Shown: positions 50,817-59,820 of the stretch, piece by piece | How the letters are laid out: each line of letters opens with the position of its first letter | Position numbering within the stretch: position 1 is the first letter of the stretch | Assembly (NCBI GenBank): GCA_910579225.1 | Contig: CAJTTI010000001.1 | Location: 1 to 64,000, forward strand | Length of the DNA stretch: 64,000 bases | Source: an uncultured Lachnospiraceae bacterium | GTDB lineage: Bacteria > Bacillota > Clostridia > Lachnospirales > Lachnospiraceae | Direction: 5' to 3' | Program-made: the position numbers and the translations under genes | The notes under the pieces: generated by a model | What the model was told of the DNA's origin: nothing | Seen by the model: the letters and a program-made list of their open reading frames with translations, nothing else | Databases searched by the model: none

Positions 50817-51967
50817 GCGAAGAGCCGGGGAAAGAGAGAGCAGAAGCACAAAAGGTCAGAAAGAATCTTCTGAATATTGGAATATTTGTATTGGAGGTCC
50901 TGTTTTTGATTCTGGCAGGACCAGCTCTGGTACGCTTTTTCCTTCCGGTTATTATCGGCTGGCTGATTGCGCAGATGGCCAATCCGCTTGTGCATTTTCT
51001 GGAAAGACATCTTCATATTGTGAGAAGGCACAGTTCGTTTGGTATTATTTTCGGCACGATTTTCTTCGTTGTTCTGGCCTGCTATTATGCTGTGCTGTGG
51101 ATCTGGAGAGAAGCGGGAGAGCTGGCAGAACGGCTTCCGGCCTATTATCAGATACTGGTGCAGGGGCTTGACCGGATAGCAGAGAATCTTCAAAGTGTGA
51201 CTTCGAGAATGCCGCCGGAAATGAGAGAAAAGATTGCCGATTCCACGGGGAACTTTACGGATTTTCTGGGACGTCTTGTGAGCAGTCTCGGCGGGGGCAC
51301 GGTGGAAGCGGCGGGGAACGCGGCGGGAAAGATTCCTTCGTTTCTGATCTCCTTTATTTTCTCGCTTTTATTCGCATATTTCTTTATTGCACAGAGGGAG
51401 AGGGTCCACGGGATCGGGAGAAAGATCATACCAGAGAAGAGAAGAAGAGAACTCCGGATGGTATGGGAGAATATGAAATATGCAGTGGGCGGATATTTTC
51501 GTGCACAGTTTAAGATTATGGGAGTTGTGGGGGTAATTCTGGCGGTAGGATTTCTGATTATGCGGATTGAGTATGCGGTATTGTGGGCGGCGCTCATTGC
51601 GCTGATGGATTTTCTTCCGATGCTTGGCACGGGTACGGCGCTGCTCCCCTGGGCGTTGTTCTGCGCGCTGAGCGATGCAGTTCCCCGGGCGGCCGGGCTT
51701 TTGGTTCTGTATGCAGTGACGCAGCTGACCAGGCAGCTCATTCAGCCCAAGATGGTAGGAGACAGTATTGGGGTGGATACATTGACCACTCTGTTTCTGC
51801 TGTTTATCGGATACCGGTGTTCCGGGCTTCTGGGAATGATTATTGCAGTCCCTGCAGGGCTGATTGTAATGCAGTTCTATGAAGCGGGAGCATTCGAACA
51901 TGTAATTGGTAATGTGCGTGAGCTAACAGAGATGATTCAAAGATGGCGAAACGAAGAAGAGACATGA
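50813..51967 (+). CDS. AI-2E family (PerM-like) transporter
   Basis: 384 residues with about seven hydrophobic segments. Conserved family features are FLPVIIGWLIAQMANPLVHF near the start, the periplasmic-side helical region, and the C-terminal block LIALMDFLPMLGTGTALLPW with YAVTQLTRQLIQPKMVGDSI. Members are proposed to export small molecules; the substrate is not evident here. Translationally coupled to ysxC. Confidence 0.9.
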   Translation: MSEEPGKERAEAQKVRKNLLNIGIFVLEVLFLILAGPALVRFFLPVIIGWLIAQMANPLVHFLERHLHIVRRHSSFGIIFGTIFFVVLACYYAVLWIWREAGELAERLPAYYQILVQGLDRIAENLQSVTSRMPPEMREKIADSTGNFTDFLGRLVSSLGGGTVEAAGNAAGKIPSFLISFIFSLLFAYFFIAQRERVHGIGRKIIPEKRRRELRMVWENMKYAVGGYFRAQFKIMGVVGVILAVGFLIMRIEYAVLWAALIALMDFLPMLGTGTALLPWALFCALSDAVPRAAGLLVLYAVTQLTRQLIQPKMVGDSIGVDTLTTLFLLFIGYRCSGLLGMIIAVPAGLIVMQFYEAGAFEHVIGNVRELTEMIQRWRNEEET

Positions 51968-51981
51968 GGAGTGCCAGAGCG

Positions 51982-52494
51982 CTATAAAAGCTGCTCCATC
52001 AGGTAGGCATAGACTTTCTGACTCTTCGCCTTCCAGTGGTTGCACATGGAGATTGCCTGCTTTTCTGAAGGAACGGAGAGTGTCAGATCAATCAATGTAG
52101 AATCTTGTTCCCGTACCTGACAGCGGACCAGGTAATCCTGTCCGTTCCCGGGGAAATAATCAGCGGTAGTGGAAAGGGCGTCGCGGATATCTGCATGGTG
52201 TTTTTCCAGGTATTCCAGGATATCCTGACAGATAGCGTCAGAAATCTTGTCGCCAAAGTAGTGCAAAGTGTCTGTGCCGGCCTCGGTAATGTGATAGATA
52301 GAGCTGTTGTGGTTGTTTGATATGGTCACAAGCCCGGTTTCTTCCATTTCGGATAATACTTGCTGAAGGGTGAAATAATTCGTATATTCTTTTTCGAGAA
52401 TAAATTCTGAGATCTGGGAGTTGCTCAGAGGCGAATCAATCTGGGCGAGCATTTTCAGGATAATCAGTTTGTACAGAGTCAGTGTATCGGACAT
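51982..52494 (-). CDS. DUF4364 protein (winged-helix-like)
   Basis: 170 residues from ATG 52494. The N-terminal part DTLTLYKLIILKMLAQIDSP, LSNSQISEFILEKEYTNYFT, LQQVLSEMEETGLV looks like a winged helix, followed by a mixed domain to the C-terminus. The family is widespread in Clostridia with no assigned role. AAAGGA lies about 12 bases upstream of the chosen start, and an ATG seven codons earlier overlaps that site and was rejected. Confidence 0.85.
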   Translation of the reverse strand: MSDTLTLYKLIILKMLAQIDSPLSNSQISEFILEKEYTNYFTLQQVLSEMEETGLVTISNNHNSSIYHITEAGTDTLHYFGDKISDAICQDILEYLEKHHADIRDALSTTADYFPGNGQDYLVRCQVREQDSTLIDLTLSVPSEKQAISMCNHWKAKSQKVYAYLMEQLL

Positions 52495-52550
52495 GGGATG
52501 GTGAATTCCTTTCAATTAATTAATGCACCGCAGGAGCAGGAGATGCCGCT

Positions 52551-53474
52551 TCACTGGAAATACTTTCCCTGCCAGGTGTTTTGAGAGCGGAAGGCCTGAT
52601 GGATTGCATTAAGGACGTGCCTCTTGGAGCGGCTCCAGAGAGGGGCGATCAGCAGGTTCCCGGGGCCGTCTCCGGTCAGGCGATGGATCACGATATCCGG
52701 GCGCAGAATCTCTGTGCAGGACAGGATCATCCGGACATAGGATTCCAGGGTGAAGACCTCAAATGGTTGCTGCTCATAGTGTGCAGCCAGGTCTGTCCCT
52801 TTCAGGATATGCAGCAGCTGCAGTTTTATTCCTTGAATATCCCGGGTGTTCAGGTAGCGGATGGTCTCAAGCATCCGGTCACGGTCTTCTCCGGGAAGGC
52901 CAAGGATTACATGGGTGATGACCTCAATTCCCCGGTCCCGAAGGCGCCTTACTGCATCTTCGAAAGTGGAGAGGGAATAACCTCTGCGTATGAATGCTGC
53001 TGTATTTTCGTGCATGGTCTGAAGACCCAGCTCAATCCATACAGGCTTAATCTGATTCAGTTCTGTCAGAAGGTCAAGGACCGGCGGCTCCAGACAATCT
53101 GGTCTGGTGGCAATGGACAAAAGAGCAATATCCGGATGGAGAATCGCTTCTGTAAAGACAGAGCGCAGGTAGGATACAGGGGCATAGGTATTGGTATATG
53201 CCTGAAAGTAAGCAATATAGCGGTTGACCGGGCGTTTGTTCTGCAGACGTATTCGGGCTTGCTCAATCTGTCCATGTATGGAAAGAGCGGAATCGGCGGC
53301 AAAGTCGCCGGATCCGCCGGCACTACAGAAGATACATCCGCCGGTTCCAATCCGGCCGTCTCTGTTGGGACAGGTCATGCCGGCATTGAGCGCAAGCCGG
53401 TAGACTTTTTCTCCATAACGCTTTTTCAATTCGTAGTCGAGCGAGTGATACGGTTTATCATTCCATAATATCAT
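52551..53474 (-). CDS. Radical SAM protein of the TIGR01212/YtqA family
   Basis: 307 residues. The cluster-binding cysteines are in GMTCPNRDGRIGTGGCIFC (about 33-51), the spacing typical of this family rather than plain CxxxCxxC. Further conserved blocks are YFQAYTNTYAPV, LLSIATRPDCLEPPVLDLL and GLQTMHENTAAFIRRGYS. Related proteins have been linked to tRNA modification, but the reaction of this one is not known. It shares an intergenic region with rho on the other strand. Confidence 0.9.
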   Translation of the reverse strand: MILWNDKPYHSLDYELKKRYGEKVYRLALNAGMTCPNRDGRIGTGGCIFCSAGGSGDFAADSALSIHGQIEQARIRLQNKRPVNRYIAYFQAYTNTYAPVSYLRSVFTEAILHPDIALLSIATRPDCLEPPVLDLLTELNQIKPVWIELGLQTMHENTAAFIRRGYSLSTFEDAVRRLRDRGIEVITHVILGLPGEDRDRMLETIRYLNTRDIQGIKLQLLHILKGTDLAAHYEQQPFEVFTLESYVRMILSCTEILRPDIVIHRLTGDGPGNLLIAPLWSRSKRHVLNAIHQAFRSQNTWQGKYFQ

Positions 53475-53650
53475 ATGATCAATCTATCACAGGGGCCGGC
53501 AAAAATCAAGTTAAGAAAAATTTCCCTTTTCATTTCAGGACAAAGGGAGTATACTGTTTATAGTTCGAAAACGTTCTGCCGGATCTGGCAGACTCTTTCC
53601 CCAGTGTTATAGAACAGGAATGAACAAAGAGAACAATTTAGGAGGAATAT

Positions 53651-54991
53651 ATGGACAATAATATGAGAGAAAAGTATGAGTCCTTGTCGCTTGCAGTGCT
53701 GCGTGATGTGGCTAAAAACCGTGGGATAAAAGGGACTTCTGCCATGAGAAAGGATGCGGTAATAGAAGCGATGCTTGCGGAGGATGAAAGAAGTGCTGCT
53801 GCAGAGATGGTGAAGACGCAGGCTGCTGAGAACGGGAAGTCTGTGTCGGACATGGAACAACTTGACAGCGGACAGACGATCCAGGGCATTCTGGAAGTGA
53901 TGACAGACGGCTTTGGATTTATCAGAAGTGATCATTATCTGCCGGGAGAGAACGACGTATATGTGTCGCCTTCGCAGATTCGCAGATTTAATCTGAAGAC
54001 AGGAGATATTGTGGCCGGCAACACGAAGGTGAAGACGGAAAAGGAAAAGTTCTGTGCACTTTTATATGTGAAGAGCGTGAATGGACTTCATCCGGAAATG
54101 AATGCCAAGAGACCTAATTTTGAAGATTTGACGCCGATTTTTCCAAACGAACGGATCCGGATGGAACGGACGGGCGGCAGCATTGCCATGCGGATTGTAG
54201 ATGAGATTGCCCCCATTGGGAAGGGACAGCGCGGGATGATCGTCTCTCCGCCCAAAGCAGGCAAGACGACTCTTTTAAAAGATGTGGCGAAATCCATCAC
54301 GAAGAACAATCCGGAAATGTATCTGATTATTCTACTGATTGATGAACGTCCGGAAGAAGTGACGGATGTAAAGGAAGCCATTGAGGGCAGGAATGTGGAA
54401 GTGGTGTATTCGACCTTCGACGAGTTGGCAGAGCGTCATAAGAGAGTGTCGGAGATGGTGATTGAGCGTGCAAAACGATTGGTGGAAAGCGGAAAGGATG
54501 TGGCGATTCTTCTGGACAGCATCACTCGTCTGGCCAGGGCTTATAACCTGATTGTTCCGCCCAGCGGACGTACCTTGTCCGGCGGCCTGGACCCGGCAGC
54601 TCTTCATATGCCCAAGCGCTTTTTCGGTGCGGCCAGAAATATGCGTGAAGGGGGAAGCCTGACGATTCTGGCAACTGCTCTTGTGGATACGGGAAGCAAG
54701 ATGGATGATGTGGTCTACGAGGAATTCAAAAGTACCGGCAATATGGAACTGGTGCTTGACCGCAAGGTGGCGGAAAAGCGGGTGTTTCCGGCTATTGATA
54801 TTCCGAAATCCAGCACAAGAAGGGAAGACCTTTTGCTGAATGAGGAGGAACAGCAGGCCATGGATAATGTCCGGAAAGGACTGAATGGTATGAAAGCGGA
54901 CGATGCGGTGGAGACGATTCTGAACCTGTTCACCAGAACCAGGAACAATGAAGAGTTTGTTCAGAATGCGAAAAAGATGAGATTTTTCTAA
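53651..54991 (+). CDS. rho: Transcription termination factor Rho
   Basis: 446 residues. An N-terminal helical SAP-like domain (LSLAVLRDVAKNRGIKGTSA) is followed by the cold-shock RNA-binding domain with GFGFIRSDHYLPGENDVYVS. The RecA-like ATPase has Walker A SPPKAGKTTLLKD (about 200), Walker B IAILLDSITRLAR, the Q-loop GRTLSGGLDP and the R-loop. It acts as a hexameric helicase on nascent RNA. TAGGAGG precedes the ATG. rho-rpmE order is widespread in Firmicutes. Confidence 0.97.
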   Translation: MDNNMREKYESLSLAVLRDVAKNRGIKGTSAMRKDAVIEAMLAEDERSAAAEMVKTQAAENGKSVSDMEQLDSGQTIQGILEVMTDGFGFIRSDHYLPGENDVYVSPSQIRRFNLKTGDIVAGNTKVKTEKEKFCALLYVKSVNGLHPEMNAKRPNFEDLTPIFPNERIRMERTGGSIAMRIVDEIAPIGKGQRGMIVSPPKAGKTTLLKDVAKSITKNNPEMYLIILLIDERPEEVTDVKEAIEGRNVEVVYSTFDELAERHKRVSEMVIERAKRLVESGKDVAILLDSITRLARAYNLIVPPSGRTLSGGLDPAALHMPKRFFGAARNMREGGSLTILATALVDTGSKMDDVVYEEFKSTGNMELVLDRKVAEKRVFPAIDIPKSSTRREDLLLNEEEQQAMDNVRKGLNGMKADDAVETILNLFTRTRNNEEFVQNAKKMRFF

Positions 54992-54998
54992 GAAAAAC

Positions 54999-55027
54999 TT
55001 GCATCTTGTATGTCCGTATGCTATAAT
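54999..55027 (+). promoter_or_regulatory. Promoter for rpmE
   Basis: TTGCAT (54999-55004), a 17-bp spacer and a perfect TATAAT (55022-55027), starting just after the rho stop codon. Transcripts would have a leader of about 130 bases. Confidence 0.7.
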
Positions 55028-55033
55028 CAAAAA

Positions 55034-55164
55034 GCTGTTATATCAAAGAACCACAGGGACTTGTGGGGATAGTCCGGGATAGCTTGCCGTGGATCGAACG
55101 GAGCGGCATTGGCCGGGAATTGGGAAAGACCAGAAGTTCACGAATGAATGAAAGAGGTGAAAAT
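55034..55164 (+). ncRNA. Possible structured leader of rpmE
   Basis: The leader is GC-richer than ordinary spacers and contains short complementary pieces (CCACAGGG/ACTTGTGG; CCGGGA and CCGTGG regions). Ribosomal protein genes, including those for L31, often have autoregulatory leaders. I see no defined match to a known L31 motif and cannot fold it here. Confidence 0.3.
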
Positions 55165-55368
55165 ATGAAAGAAGGAATCCATCCGAATTATTATCAGGCA
55201 ACAGTAACCTGCAACTGCGGCAACACTTTTGTGACAGGATCTACCAAACAGGATATTCACGTAGAAATCTGTTCCAAATGCCACTCATTCTACACAGGAC
55301 AGCAGAAAGCAGCGGTGGCTCGTGGACGTATTGATAAGTTCAATCGGAAATATGGTATCAGCAAATAA
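55165..55368 (+). CDS. rpmE: 50S ribosomal protein L31 (zinc-binding type)
   Basis: 67 residues from ATG 55165 (AGAGGTGA upstream); longer upstream frames have no ribosome site. The cysteines VTCNCGNTFVTGS and VEICSKCHSFYTG form the zinc site of the C+ type. Located on the large subunit and in the bridge region to the small subunit. It follows rho with its own promoter. Confidence 0.96.
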   Translation: MKEGIHPNYYQATVTCNCGNTFVTGSTKQDIHVEICSKCHSFYTGQQKAAVARGRIDKFNRKYGISK

Positions 55369-55383
55369 ACTTGCGTGGAAGAC

Positions 55384-55417
55384 AGGTTGGGGTTATGCGT
55401 AATCTCAACCTATTTTT
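55384..55417 (+). terminator. Terminator after rpmE
   Basis: AGGTTGGG pairs with CTCAACCT around a 12-base loop, followed by ATTTTT. Confidence 0.75.
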
Positions 55418-55443
55418 AATATACGATAAAAGGATGTGAAAGT

Positions 55444-56412
55444 GTGAAACCATCAGGAATCGGGGGACAGGCAGTACTCGAAGGAATCATGATGAAAAAC
55501 AAGAACCGGTACTCTGTGGCTGTGAGAAAACCGGATGGAGAGATTGAGGTTCATACCGGTGAGCATGAAGGAATCGGGAGAGGCAGAGTCTGGGCGAAGC
55601 TTCCGCTGATCCGCGGTGTAGTAAATTTTATAGATTCACTGATGCTCGGAATGGAGACTCTGACATATTCAGCCAGTTTTTATGAAGAGGAAGAGGAGGA
55701 AAAGCCGGGAGGCTTCGAGCGTTTTCTGCTGAATATATTCGGAGAGAAGGCGGAGAAAGTGGTCATGGGCTGTACGGTGGCTTTTTCCGTTGTGATGGCG
55801 GTTGGGATCTTCATGGTGCTGCCGTATTTTATTTCCGGTTTTTTCCGTGATTATATTGTGAGCAATACGCTGCTGGCGGTGATAGAGGGAGCGATCCGCC
55901 TGGGGTTATTTGTGTTCTATGTAGTGCTGATCTCATCCATGAAAGACATTAAAAGGGTGTATATGTATCACGGGGCGGAGCATAAATGTATTAACTGTGT
56001 GGAGCGGGGAAGAGAACTGAATGTAAAAAATGTCCGCAAAAGTTCCCGCTACCATGCAAGATGCGGGACCAGTTTTCTGTTTATCGTCATGGTGATCAGT
56101 ATTATCTTTTTTATCTTTATCCGTGTGGATTCTCCTGCTCTCAGAGTGTTGTTCCGACTTTTGCTGATTCCGGTCATTGCAGGCGTATCCTACGAGTTTA
56201 TCCGTCTGGCAGGCAGAAGTGAGAATCTGCTGGTCCGGATCTTAAGTCTTCCGGGAAAAGGGATGCAGATGCTGACTACAAAGGAGCCGGAAGATGATAT
56301 GATTGAAGTCGCCATTGCAGCTGTGGAAGCAGTTTTTGACTGGAAGGAATTCCAGGGATACAGGCGACATGATGATGAAGAGGAAGATGAGGAAGCAGAC
56401 GGGGAAGAATGA
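55444..56412 (+). CDS. DUF1385 membrane protein
   Basis: 322 residues with a GTG start. The family signature is at the front: GIGGQAVLEGIMMKNKNRYS and later YMYHGAEHKCINCVERGREL. About four hydrophobic segments lie between residues 100 and 275, and the C-terminus is a Glu/Asp-rich tail. The family is common beside rpmE and prmC in Firmicutes but has no proven function. The stop overlaps prmC (ATGA), so the two are coupled. Confidence 0.9.
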   Translation: MKPSGIGGQAVLEGIMMKNKNRYSVAVRKPDGEIEVHTGEHEGIGRGRVWAKLPLIRGVVNFIDSLMLGMETLTYSASFYEEEEEEKPGGFERFLLNIFGEKAEKVVMGCTVAFSVVMAVGIFMVLPYFISGFFRDYIVSNTLLAVIEGAIRLGLFVFYVVLISSMKDIKRVYMYHGAEHKCINCVERGRELNVKNVRKSSRYHARCGTSFLFIVMVISIIFFIFIRVDSPALRVLFRLLLIPVIAGVSYEFIRLAGRSENLLVRILSLPGKGMQMLTTKEPEDDMIEVAIAAVEAVFDWKEFQGYRRHDDEEEDEEADGEE

Positions 56413-57239
56413 CATTACTGGAGCTTTATAAAAGTGGAAAAGAGGTCCTCCGGACTGCACAGATCGAAGAATGGGAACTGGATGCCTGGTATCTGCTGGA
56501 GCATGTGACCAGCTGTACGAGAAATGATTTATTCCTGCATTCGGACCGCAGAGTTGAGAATAGTGAAGAAACCCGATACCATGAGTTGCTTCGCAAAAGA
56601 TGCAGTCGTATTCCGCTGCAGTATCTGACCGGTACTCAGGAATTCATGGGATATTCGTTTTATGTAAATGAACAGGTACTGATTCCCCGGCAGGATACAG
56701 AGACGCTGGTTGAGGAAGCAGTAAAATATATTCATCCTGGTATGGAGATACTGGATCTGTGTACCGGCTCAGGCTGTATTCTGCTGAGTATTCTGAAGCT
56801 GGTGCAGAATGTGAAAGGCACCGGTGCAGATGTGTCGGGACCGGCGCTCCAGGTTGCAGAACAGAACCGGATATGTCTTGGAGTCCGGGCAGAATTGCTG
56901 CAGAGTGATCTCTTTGATCAGATAAAAGGGACTTATGACTGTATTATATCGAACCCACCATATATTCCTTCCAGAGTTATTGATACATTGATGGAAGAAG
57001 TAAGGGAACATGAACCGAGGCTGGCGCTGGATGGAAGAGAGGACGGGCTGTATTATTACAGGGAGATTACAGAACAGAGTCCGGTCCACCTGAAACCGGG
57101 CGGCAGGCTGTTTTTGGAGATTGGTTATGATCAGGCGGATGCGGTTACAGAGCTGATGGAGAAATCATTTACCGATATTTCGGTGAAGAAGGATCTGTCG
57201 GGGCATGATCGTGTAGTATATGGAAGCCTGAAGACATAG
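56409..57239 (+). CDS. prmC: Release factor glutamine methyltransferase
   Basis: 276 residues. The N-terminal helical domain is followed by the SAM-binding domain with ILDLCTGSGCILLSIL (about 117-132) and the catalytic CIISNPPYIPSRVI (NPPY about 181-184). It methylates the glutamine of the GGQ motif in release factors. The next gene, prfA, encodes its substrate. Confidence 0.96.
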   Translation: MTLLELYKSGKEVLRTAQIEEWELDAWYLLEHVTSCTRNDLFLHSDRRVENSEETRYHELLRKRCSRIPLQYLTGTQEFMGYSFYVNEQVLIPRQDTETLVEEAVKYIHPGMEILDLCTGSGCILLSILKLVQNVKGTGADVSGPALQVAEQNRICLGVRAELLQSDLFDQIKGTYDCIISNPPYIPSRVIDTLMEEVREHEPRLALDGREDGLYYYREITEQSPVHLKPGGRLFLEIGYDQADAVTELMEKSFTDISVKKDLSGHDRVVYGSLKT

Positions 57240-57258
57240 ATTAGTATGGAGGAAAAAG

Positions 57259-58329
57259 ATGTTTGACCGATTAGAAGATCTGGTAAGGCGTTATGAAGAG
57301 ATTACGAATGAGCTGACAGAGCCGTCCGTGGTCAACGATCAGAATCGTTTTCGAAAGCTGATGAAGGAACAGGCGGAACTGCAGCCTCTGGTGGATGCCT
57401 ATGTGGAATATAAGAAATGCCGTGAGACGGCGGAAGACAGTCTTGGGATGCTGGAAGGAGAATCGGACGAAGAGATGCGGGAAATGCTGAAGGAGGAACT
57501 CTCTGAGGCCCGCAGGCGGATCACGGAGTTGGAGCGGCAGATGAAGATCCTGCTCTTGCCAAAAGATCCCAATGACGATAAAAATGTAATTGTAGAGATT
57601 CGCGCCGGCGCAGGGGGAGATGAGGCGGCATTGTTTGCGGCGGAAATCTACCGGATGTACGCTCATTATGCAGAGGCCCGTCGCTGGAAAGTGGAGATGA
57701 TGGAGGCGGATGAGATTGGGATCGGAGGCATGAAGAGTGCGACGTTCATGATCAACGGGCAGGGAGCGTATTCCGTTATGAAATATGAATCCGGCGTGCA
57801 CCGGGTGCAGCGTGTGCCGGAGACCGAGTCGGGTGGAAGGATCCATACTTCTACGATTACTGTGGCTGTGATGCCGGAGGCGGAAGAAGTGGATGTGCAG
57901 ATTGATGAAAAAGATATCCGCATTGATGTCATGCGTGCGTCCGGCAACGGCGGACAGTGTGTTAATACAACGGATTCTGCCGTACGTTTGACCCATTATC
58001 CTACGGGAATTGTAGTCTACAGCCAGACAGAGAAATCCCAGTTGCAAAATAAGGCAAAGGCCTTTGCGCTGCTGCGTGCAAAATTATATGACATGGAATG
58101 TCAGAAAGCCCATGATGCAGAGGCGGAGGCAAGGAGGAGTCAGATTGGAACCGGAGACCGCTCGGAGAAGATTCGGACCTATAATTTTCCTCAGGGCCGT
58201 GTGACCGATCACCGGATCAATCTCACCTTGTATAAACTGGATAAAATCATGAACGGAGATATTCAGGAGATCTTAGATGCCTGTATTGCAGCCGATCAGG
58301 CGATGAAGTTAAGTCAACTGAACAGTTGA
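57259..58329 (+). CDS. prfA: Peptide chain release factor 1
   Basis: 356 residues, full length. The catalytic GGQ sits in RASGNGGQCVNTTDSAVRLT, where most RF1 proteins have GAGGQHVN; the variation is outside the GGQ itself. The RF1-specific recognition segment lies just after the HRVQRVPETESGGRIHTSTI block. It recognises UAA and UAG codons. GGAGG precedes the ATG 19 bases after prmC. Confidence 0.97.
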   Translation: MFDRLEDLVRRYEEITNELTEPSVVNDQNRFRKLMKEQAELQPLVDAYVEYKKCRETAEDSLGMLEGESDEEMREMLKEELSEARRRITELERQMKILLLPKDPNDDKNVIVEIRAGAGGDEAALFAAEIYRMYAHYAEARRWKVEMMEADEIGIGGMKSATFMINGQGAYSVMKYESGVHRVQRVPETESGGRIHTSTITVAVMPEAEEVDVQIDEKDIRIDVMRASGNGGQCVNTTDSAVRLTHYPTGIVVYSQTEKSQLQNKAKAFALLRAKLYDMECQKAHDAEAEARRSQIGTGDRSEKIRTYNFPQGRVTDHRINLTLYKLDKIMNGDIQEILDACIAADQAMKLSQLNS

Positions 58330-58332
58330 TGG

Positions 58333-58361
58333 TTGAAATTGCCATTTGATGTGCGTATAAT
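58333..58361 (+). promoter_or_regulatory. Promoter for glmM
   Basis: TTGAAA (58333-58338), a 17-bp spacer and a perfect TATAAT (58356-58361), about 50 bases before the gene. Confidence 0.7.
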
Positions 58362-58410
58362 AGAGTGAGCCTGTTGATTTTCAGAACCGACAGGAACGGG
58401 AGGATAGAAT

Positions 58411-59745
58411 ATGGGAAAATATTTTGGAACAGATGGTTTCCGGGGTGAAGCCAATGTGAATCTGACAGTGGAGCATGCTTTTAAAGTGGGTCGTTTTCTT
58501 GGATGGTATTACGGCCGGGAGCATAAGGCACAGGTTGTGATTGGAAAGGACACCAGAAGATCCAGCTATATGTTTGAGTATTCTCTGGTGGCGGGGCTTA
58601 CGGCTTCCGGAGCAGATGTGTATCTTCTGCATGTGACTACAACACCGAGCGTGTCCTATGTGGTACGTACGGAAGGTTTTGACTGCGGAATCATGATCTC
58701 CGCCAGCCATAATCCGTTTTATGATAACGGAATTAAAGTGATCAACAGTATGGGATATAAGCTGGAGGCTTCTGTGGAAGAGAAGATTGAAGCTTATATT
58801 GATGGATGTTCAGAAGAGATTCCGCTGGCTGTAAAGGAGCAGATTGGACGTACAGTGGACTTTTCAGCGGGGCGGAACCGCTATATCGGCTATCTGATTT
58901 CTCTGCCCACCAGATCTTTTAAAACCATGCGGGTGGGTCTGGACTGCTCCAACGGAAGTGCATCAGCCATTGCCAAGAGTGTGTTTGATGCCTTGGGGGC
59001 CAAGACGTATGTGATCCACAATGACCCGGATGGTACGAATATTAATGAGAACTGCGGTTCCACGCATATTGAAGCGCTTCAGGCATTTGTGAAAGAAAAG
59101 GGACTGGATGTGGGGTTCGCTTATGACGGAGACGCAGACCGCTGTCTTGCAGTAGATGAGCATGGCAATGTGGTGGATGGCGATCTGATTCTGTATATTT
59201 GCGGAAAATATATGAAGGAGCTTGGGCAGCTGAAAGATGATATGATCGTTACAACGATTATGTCCAATATAGGATTGTATAAAGCATGCGACAAGATCGG
59301 CCTGAATTATCAGAAGACAAAAGTTGGAGACAAATATGTCTTTGAAAATATGATGGAAAATGGATACCGTTTAGGCGGAGAGCAATCGGGGCATATTATA
59401 TTCAGCAAGCATGCGACGACCGGAGACGGCATCCTGACTTCTCTTAAGATCATGGAAGTGATTCTGGAGAAGAAAACCACGCTTGGTTCGCTTGCCTCTG
59501 AAGTGAAGATTTATCCGCAGCTTCTTCAGAACCTTCGGGTGACTGACAAAAAAGCGGTGCTGGAGCATCCGGAAGTGACTGCTTCCATCCGGGAAGTGGA
59601 GGAAGCTCTGGGGACCGATGGCAGGATTCTTGTGCGTGAGAGTGGTACGGAACCAGTCTTAAGGGTTATGGTGGAAGCGACAACCCAGGAACTTTGCGAA
59701 AAATATGTATCTAAGGTAATTGATACCATGAAACAGGTGATGTAA
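58411..59745 (+). CDS. glmM: Phosphoglucosamine mutase
   Basis: 444 residues. The phosphoserine loop is GIMISASHNPFYDNGIKV (Ser about 99), the metal loop YDGDADRCLAVDEHGN (about 240), and the C-terminal sugar-phosphate loop RESGTEPVLRVMVEA. N-terminal GKYFGTDGFRGEAN is typical of GlmM. It converts glucosamine-6-phosphate to glucosamine-1-phosphate for peptidoglycan precursor synthesis. GGGAGGA precedes the ATG. Confidence 0.94.
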   Translation: MGKYFGTDGFRGEANVNLTVEHAFKVGRFLGWYYGREHKAQVVIGKDTRRSSYMFEYSLVAGLTASGADVYLLHVTTTPSVSYVVRTEGFDCGIMISASHNPFYDNGIKVINSMGYKLEASVEEKIEAYIDGCSEEIPLAVKEQIGRTVDFSAGRNRYIGYLISLPTRSFKTMRVGLDCSNGSASAIAKSVFDALGAKTYVIHNDPDGTNINENCGSTHIEALQAFVKEKGLDVGFAYDGDADRCLAVDEHGNVVDGDLILYICGKYMKELGQLKDDMIVTTIMSNIGLYKACDKIGLNYQKTKVGDKYVFENMMENGYRLGGEQSGHIIFSKHATTGDGILTSLKIMEVILEKKTTLGSLASEVKIYPQLLQNLRVTDKKAVLEHPEVTASIREVEEALGTDGRILVRESGTEPVLRVMVEATTQELCEKYVSKVIDTMKQVM

Positions 59746-59820
59746 CCCTGCGTGGACAGGGATGTCTTGTATGCAGGACAGAGTTACAGATAAAATGACA
59801 AAAATACACAGGAGGGTAAC

